This document shows positions 59,128-64,000 of a stretch of DNA of 64,000 nucleotides, in pieces. The position numbers and the translations under genes were made by a program. Position 1 is the stretch's first letter. Each line of letters starts with the position of its first letter. The stretch comes from Apostichopus japonicus (taxonomy: Eukaryota > Echinodermata > Holothuroidea > Aspidochirotida > Stichopodidae), in the NCBI RefSeq assembly GCF_037975245.1, contig NC_092575.1, forward strand, positions 13,992,310-14,056,309. The letters run 5' to 3'. The notes beneath the pieces are model-generated. The model was not told where the DNA came from, searched no databases, and was given only the letters and a program-made list of their open reading frames with translations.

Positions 59128-59499
59128 CAAGGGCGTAGGAACCGGGGGGCTGGGGGGCGCAGCCCCCCAGTGAAAAATATGGGGGGCGGAAGTATCATTC
59201 CGCGCCCCCCCCCCCCGCTTCGCAAGTCAGAAAACCCCTTTTTCATTTCCAAATGAGAAAAAAATCTCATTTGGAGCACCAAATTGCATCTAAGGCCAGG
59301 TGAAAATGCAAAATTATTTACAAAATGGAGTGGGTGTTGAAGTGTGCTATATTGCACCAAATTGCATCTGAGGCCACCTGGAAATGCAAAACAATTCCAA
59401 AGGGGAGGGGGACACCCCCTCCCCTTAGACCCCTCCCCCAGGCCGGCCATCAGTCTTCAGCCCCCCCCCCCCACTCAAAAGTACTTTCCTACGCCACTG
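59128..59499 (+). mobile_element. Non-autonomous hAT-type element, family 1
   Basis: 372 bp, with termini CAAGGGCGTAGG and CCTACGCCACTG and a perfect 8-bp duplication AAAGTAAC. Confidence 0.96.
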
Positions 59500-60122
59500 A
59501 AAGTAACAAATGTTTTATAGAAAAAGTATTACTATCAGTGGCGGAGTAGCACTCTCCCTAACATCTACTGTACACCACCAGGGCTTTGGAGTACATTCCA
59601 ATGAAATTGAATTACTCTCTGAAATGTATTTCTGTGCTAAAGTTAATATATAGCTACTGCAGAGAACTATTGGAAATCACTGTAACTTTCACAAAGGTCC
59701 GCTCCAGGGCTTTGAATTAAATTTCATAAAAATTGAAATTCTCTCGCTCTTCACCTCAACCCCCCCCCCCCCCTTGCCTTCTTTGAGTTTCTTTCTCTTT
59801 AAGATAGAAAAGAATTATATAATGTTTGAATAGTCAAGCGTCTATTAAACCTTTTCATGGACGATTTACAGTCTAAATATTAAGTTTTACAATATCAATA
59901 CGGTGGATGTCGTTATGACCTGAATTTATTAACCATTCAATCAATGCTGCTTGCTGTACAAAGAGAAATATGAATGCTGCTTGCTGTACAAAGAGAATCA
60001 TATTATATAACAGTTACCGCTCACATTGGCTTATGTCCTAACACGTCTTTTTCTAACATAAATCTTTTTCCTTTTGAACGATACAACTGATTTAAGGACA
60101 ATAATGGAAACTTGAGCAAGGG
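59500..60122. other. No gene; duplicated 28-bp motif
   Basis: ATGCTGCTTGCTGTACAAAG occurs twice in a row at about 59944-59995. A C run lies at 59761-59773. An isolated CAGTGGCGGAGTAGC near 59536 resembles a hAT terminus without a partner. Confidence 0.5.
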
Positions 60123-60186
60123 CATAGGCGTACGAGGCGGGGGGGGGGGGCAGGGGGCAGACTGCCTCCCCCAATTTCCAGAGGAC

Positions 60187-60315
60187 AAGAAATTCGGGCA
60201 AAAGTCCTGAAAAATTCGGGCAGCCTAAGAGGAGAAAAAAATATATATATATATATTTTTTTTTTTTCTCCCCTTAGGCTGCCCGAATTTTTCAGGACTT
60301 TTGCCCGAATTTCTT
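60187..60315. repeat. Long hairpin inside the family-5 element
   Basis: The sequence from AAGAAATTCGGGCAAAAGTC is repeated in inverse, ending at 60315. The arms are about 55-60 bases and the loop is AT-rich (60240-60268). One or two mismatches were seen by eye. Confidence 0.93.
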
Positions 60316-60338
60316 GAAAAAAATATATATATATTTTT

Positions 60339-60380
<42 letters not shown>

Positions 60381-60566
60381 TATAAATATGCAGTAGCTTG
60401 CCCGAATCTTTTTCAAATTTTTGCCCGACAATTCTATGATTTTCTTTATTTAGCATCATGATGCCCGAATATTTCCGTGTAACACCACCGTAAGCGCAGT
60501 TCATCTGGGCTACCACGCTTTTTGCACGATCAATTTTTTTCTAACTAGTCAATTGTTTACCTGGAC

Positions 60567-61225
60567 CAAGGGTGGCGGAACCGGGGGGGCACAGGGGGCA
60601 CGTGCCCCCCCCCCCCACTTTGCCTCAGGTTGAAAATGTGCCTTTTTTCTACATAAAAATTGAGGTGCCTCAAATTAGCAAGAGACCAGGGAACCAGAAT
60701 GAACACTCGGGAAGGGCCGTTTCCGGCCATCTGAGGGGTTCGTAAAACCAAAAATTTTATAGTACGCTCCGCGCCAACCGATGGTGGCGCTCCGCTCAGA
60801 TAGTCGTGCATACAACTTTGCAAATCCTGGCTAAGCCTGTGCCTTTTAATGAATTTCTGTGGGGCAAACTCAAAGCTATTTCGAATGGGAAAAAATTGTT
60901 AAGATATTAACAAGAAAAAAACTCTAATTCGGAAGATTCCTACATTAGCAACTAGCATGATTTCACCTCATTTTGTCTCAAAAGAAAACTTGTTCTTGGT
61001 TACCCAATTTGCGCATTGGATATTGCAGTGCTAGTATGCATATTTTCCTTTGGGGGGGGGGGGGCGTTGATGGAGTGACGTGTATACACTAATATGATAA
61101 AATGCAATAAGAGTTATAAAGGGTACTAAATATAAGGCTGCATCAGTCCAATCGAATTTCTGCAAAGTGCCCTTTGATGTCGGTGCCCCCCCCCCCCCAG
61201 ATTAAAAGTGCTTCCGCCGCCCTTG
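60567..61225 (+). mobile_element. Non-autonomous hAT-type element, family 4 (nested)
   Basis: 659 bp from CAAGGGTGGCGGAACC to TTCCGCCGCCCTTG, with a perfect 8-bp duplication ACCTGGAC. The same target without the insertion is at 51771-51778 in the other family-5 copy. It is closely similar to 15635-16284, including the reversed core (about 60740-60818). Confidence 0.95.
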
Positions 61226-61776
61226 ACCTGGACATCCCCAACATGAGTGTTTATAAGAAAAAAATTCTTTTTCATGGATGGTGGGGGGGGGGGGGAGTGC
61301 AGGTTTATCATATTCTTTGTTATATTTTATACTTTTTGTGAGACAAATTGCAGTCTCACCCGACACAGCGGCATTATCCCGCCTACGTGTCGTTGAACAA
61401 TGTATGTTTTCCTGGAGGTAGCTGAGTACTGTGTTAAAATAATAAATAAGGTAACTAAATGGGAGCTTAAAAAATATACTGTCCCATTTTTCCCCTTCAA
61501 AGTGATGTTACCTGTTTTTCTTCTTCTAATTTACCAAATTTTTGGGGAAGTGTAAATTTCTAAAACGTGAGATTTTAAATAAAGAATGTTTAGATGCAAC
61601 TTGCAAGGCCTCAGAAGTGCCGTTTCCGGCAATCTGAGAGGCATTGTTTGCCAAAAATTTTCTTGTACGCTACGCGCCAACCGATGGTGGCGCTCCGCTT
61701 AGATAGTGTCACGGGAACTTTCGGGCACAAAAAGTTCTGCCCCCCCCCCAAACTGAAATGGTCCCGTACGCCTATG

Positions 61777-64000
61777 AGCAAGGCATTAGATCTAAGTATG
61801 ATATCATCGAGTCACTTATGATAGGATTTTTTTATGTTTTTGTTTACTGCCTGTACTGCTTATTAAACTGCTTATTATAGATGTGAGTTTGGAGCAAGGC
61901 AATAGATCATTAGATCTAATGGCACCAACTTTGAAAGCATGATACATCCCAAACAGATTTCTGTTTGTTTTAATGGGGTCTAAGTGGTTTTTTGTTGTTG
62001 TCTCAAACATATATTTATAATAAACCCAATAAGTACGATAGATGTCAGACGTATGGTAGTGCACCTTTATTTGATGTGCCTCGGGGAATACAAGCGTCAC
62101 ATGGTAAGTAGTCAAAGGATAACGATTAAATACCCAAAAGCATGTCACAAAGACATAACACCTTCAAATCCTGAAATAAATATATGTTTAGAAATGAACC
62201 CATTGTATGTACACAATCGTATTCCTGGCAGCCAGAGGTACATATATTTTAACTCTCTCTACCCACTTCTCTCTCTCTACCTCTCTCTCTCTCCACCTCA
62301 CACACGCACTCACAAACGAATTATTTCGAGGACGTGGTGATTCTTTAGAAATCACATCCGTGGACCTGGAATTCTTTTATTCAAGTCCTCGGTCAGAATA
62401 CAAAACAAGTGCACGCACACACACGTACACACGAACCCAAACACATGTAAGTTTGTGCAAAACTTAACATTTTAACAAATTAAAATGTGGTACACCAACG
62501 TTCACGTCCCAAGCTTAGTTTGCCCGTGATGTGCATGTTTTCAAGCGCCCTCATTTAGATACTTTCTCAATATTCTTCTGATATAGGGTGCCGGCCCGAA
62601 TTATTCAAACAGTTACGTCTAGCATAACATAATTTATAGCCTACATAGTTTCCTAAAATAAATATACAAATTAGTTCATGTATATCACAACTTTGATTTG
62701 ATATTTTACATTAGGAGTGACATTGAACTAATTAATAGATTAACGTGATTTGTTACATTAATTTAACACTTCAATTATGACAGGCTTTACGTATATTTGT
62801 TTTGATTGACATAATGGGGAATTCTAGCCGCTGTAACGAGGCTATCATACACCGAATCTTCATAATTGATACATCTTACCATATCTGAAATCCACTAGCT
62901 ATTAATGAAAAGTGCTAGTAATATTTCTACTTCGTTATTTCGTCCTCAAGATATGCAACAAAAACATAAGATACTCCTGCAGCGTCTGGAATGTTCCTTT
63001 TAAGGCTAAATCGATTAAATTTCTTCGAATCCGGATCTTAACCCGATATGTTAATATTAATCTAACCAACTCAACCAAAAATGTGATTTTAACTTTATGA
63101 CAGTAGCATATCACAAATATGGATAACATCTCATACTATTTGTTATGCCAAGTCCAACTTCTTTCCTTGGTGAGGGTTTAGTGGTAGATAAAACACTGCC
63201 AGGGAAGTATATATACATTATACCTATTTCTGCAGAGACTCGCATGTACATGTGTAGCCACACCCTTTTAGAGGTTTACATTCACCACCCCCGCCCCTTC
63301 GGCCCTATACGTCCACCCAGTCTCTCCTCATTACCTCCCTTGTTATGAATTCTGATCTGCCCAGAGCTTTGGAGGAATATACTCTTATTAAAAATGTAAG
63401 TAAATTGGGCCATCTACCTAATGAGAAATACTGTTCGTTGTGGTTAAGATTTGTTTGTCGACAGTTTAATTTGCGACGATTGGTTCGTATTGCACCTCAA
63501 AAGACTATACTGTATATGATGAACGGTAGAGACCTTATAGTGTTATACACCTAACAATGCACATGCTGGGTGTATACGTAATTGCATCTTTTTGCGCCGC
63601 TTCCCAATTATTTTTAATTTTCGCGCATGCGTTTTAGATGGAATATCTTCTTTTTTTCAGAGAAATAAAGAGTTCTTTTAAATATGAAGAAAAGGGCTAG
63701 TTATATTTTACATTAAAAAAATGTTAGTTAATAGAAGATTGTGCCATAATTGTGAAGTTCCATCTCATTTGGTGTTCTGGTAGAAGGCATGAAGGCACAA
63801 CTGAGGACAATAAAGTTGGCTAGTCATGTCTCGTTATTTATAGGAGAGTGACGTAAGGGATTAAAGATAATATGGAATTTCTTTTGCCCTTTCCCCTCTC
63901 TCTTACCCCCCTTCCTGTCCTCCCTTCCCCTGTTCCCTTCCCCTCCTACCTTACCCTCCTCAAGAAAACACTAGACAATGTTGAAATCTCTTAAGTATGT
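61777..64000. other. No supported gene; simple repeats
   Basis: Simple repeats include CT-rich sequence at 62263-62300 and 63885-63960 and CA-rich sequence at 62408-62435. A short frame from 63345 (MNSDLPRALEEYTLIKN) ends at a donor-like GTAAGT (63397), but nothing links it to another exon. Confidence 0.45.

Larger units (their letters stand above)
60123..61776 (-). mobile_element. hAT-type element, family 5, with nested element
   Basis: 1,654 bp between CATAGGCGTACGAG and CGTACGCCTATG, flanked by AGCAAGGG against AGCAAGGC. Compared with 51216-52116 it is inverted and longer. The extra length is the nested family-4 element (60567-61225), a long hairpin (60187-60315) and an AT microsatellite (60324-60388). 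The shared core in reverse is at about 61600-61712. Confidence 0.93.

Overview
This is eukaryotic, animal DNA. Genes are sparse and split by introns with GT/AG borders, proteins are secreted or membrane types, and most of the sequence is transposon debris, simple repeats and long C/G homopolymers. The gene mix (C-type lectins, an NXPE-like protein with a filamin-type repeat, Ig-like receptors) and the transposons (hAT, Penelope-like, L2/CR1-like, tRNA-derived SINEs) suggest a marine invertebrate deuterostome such as an echinoderm, possibly a sea cucumber. The taxon is inference. No bacterial gene, operon, rRNA or functional tRNA was seen.

Layout: 1-4453 holds AT microsatellites, a 26-bp minisatellite and one short hAT element. 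4454-15098 (unit A) and 15105-24097 (unit B) are a direct tandem segmental duplication. Each unit carries one intact 388-codon minus-strand gene for a type I membrane protein with an Ig-like ectodomain and a tyrosine-containing tail. Later insertions differ between the units and can be ordered in time because the other unit keeps the empty site. 24098-28314 has no recognisable gene. 28315-30084 is an NXPE-like exon on the minus strand, broken by a one-base frameshift. 30213-42199 is mostly mobile DNA: hAT elements with 8-bp target duplications, foldback elements, an internally deleted element with possible tyrosine-recombinase ends, and the end of a hAT transposase. 42973-46735 is a complete three-exon gene for a secreted C-type lectin with EPN and WND motifs; its first intron carries a terminal-inverted-repeat element filled with a 21-bp palindromic tandem repeat. 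49099-50853 holds two exons of a second, incomplete C-type-lectin-like gene with two hAT elements in the intron between them. 51216-64000 is again mobile DNA: two copies of a long hAT-type element, one with another element nested in it, a Penelope-like GIY-YIG remnant, SINEs and simple repeats.

The protein genes all encode secreted or cell-surface products (Ig-like receptors, lectins, NXPE-like), so the locus may be a recognition or immune-type cluster; this is inference. The strongest unexplained signal in the mobile DNA is a roughly 100-bp core shared by hAT-type families whose termini differ.
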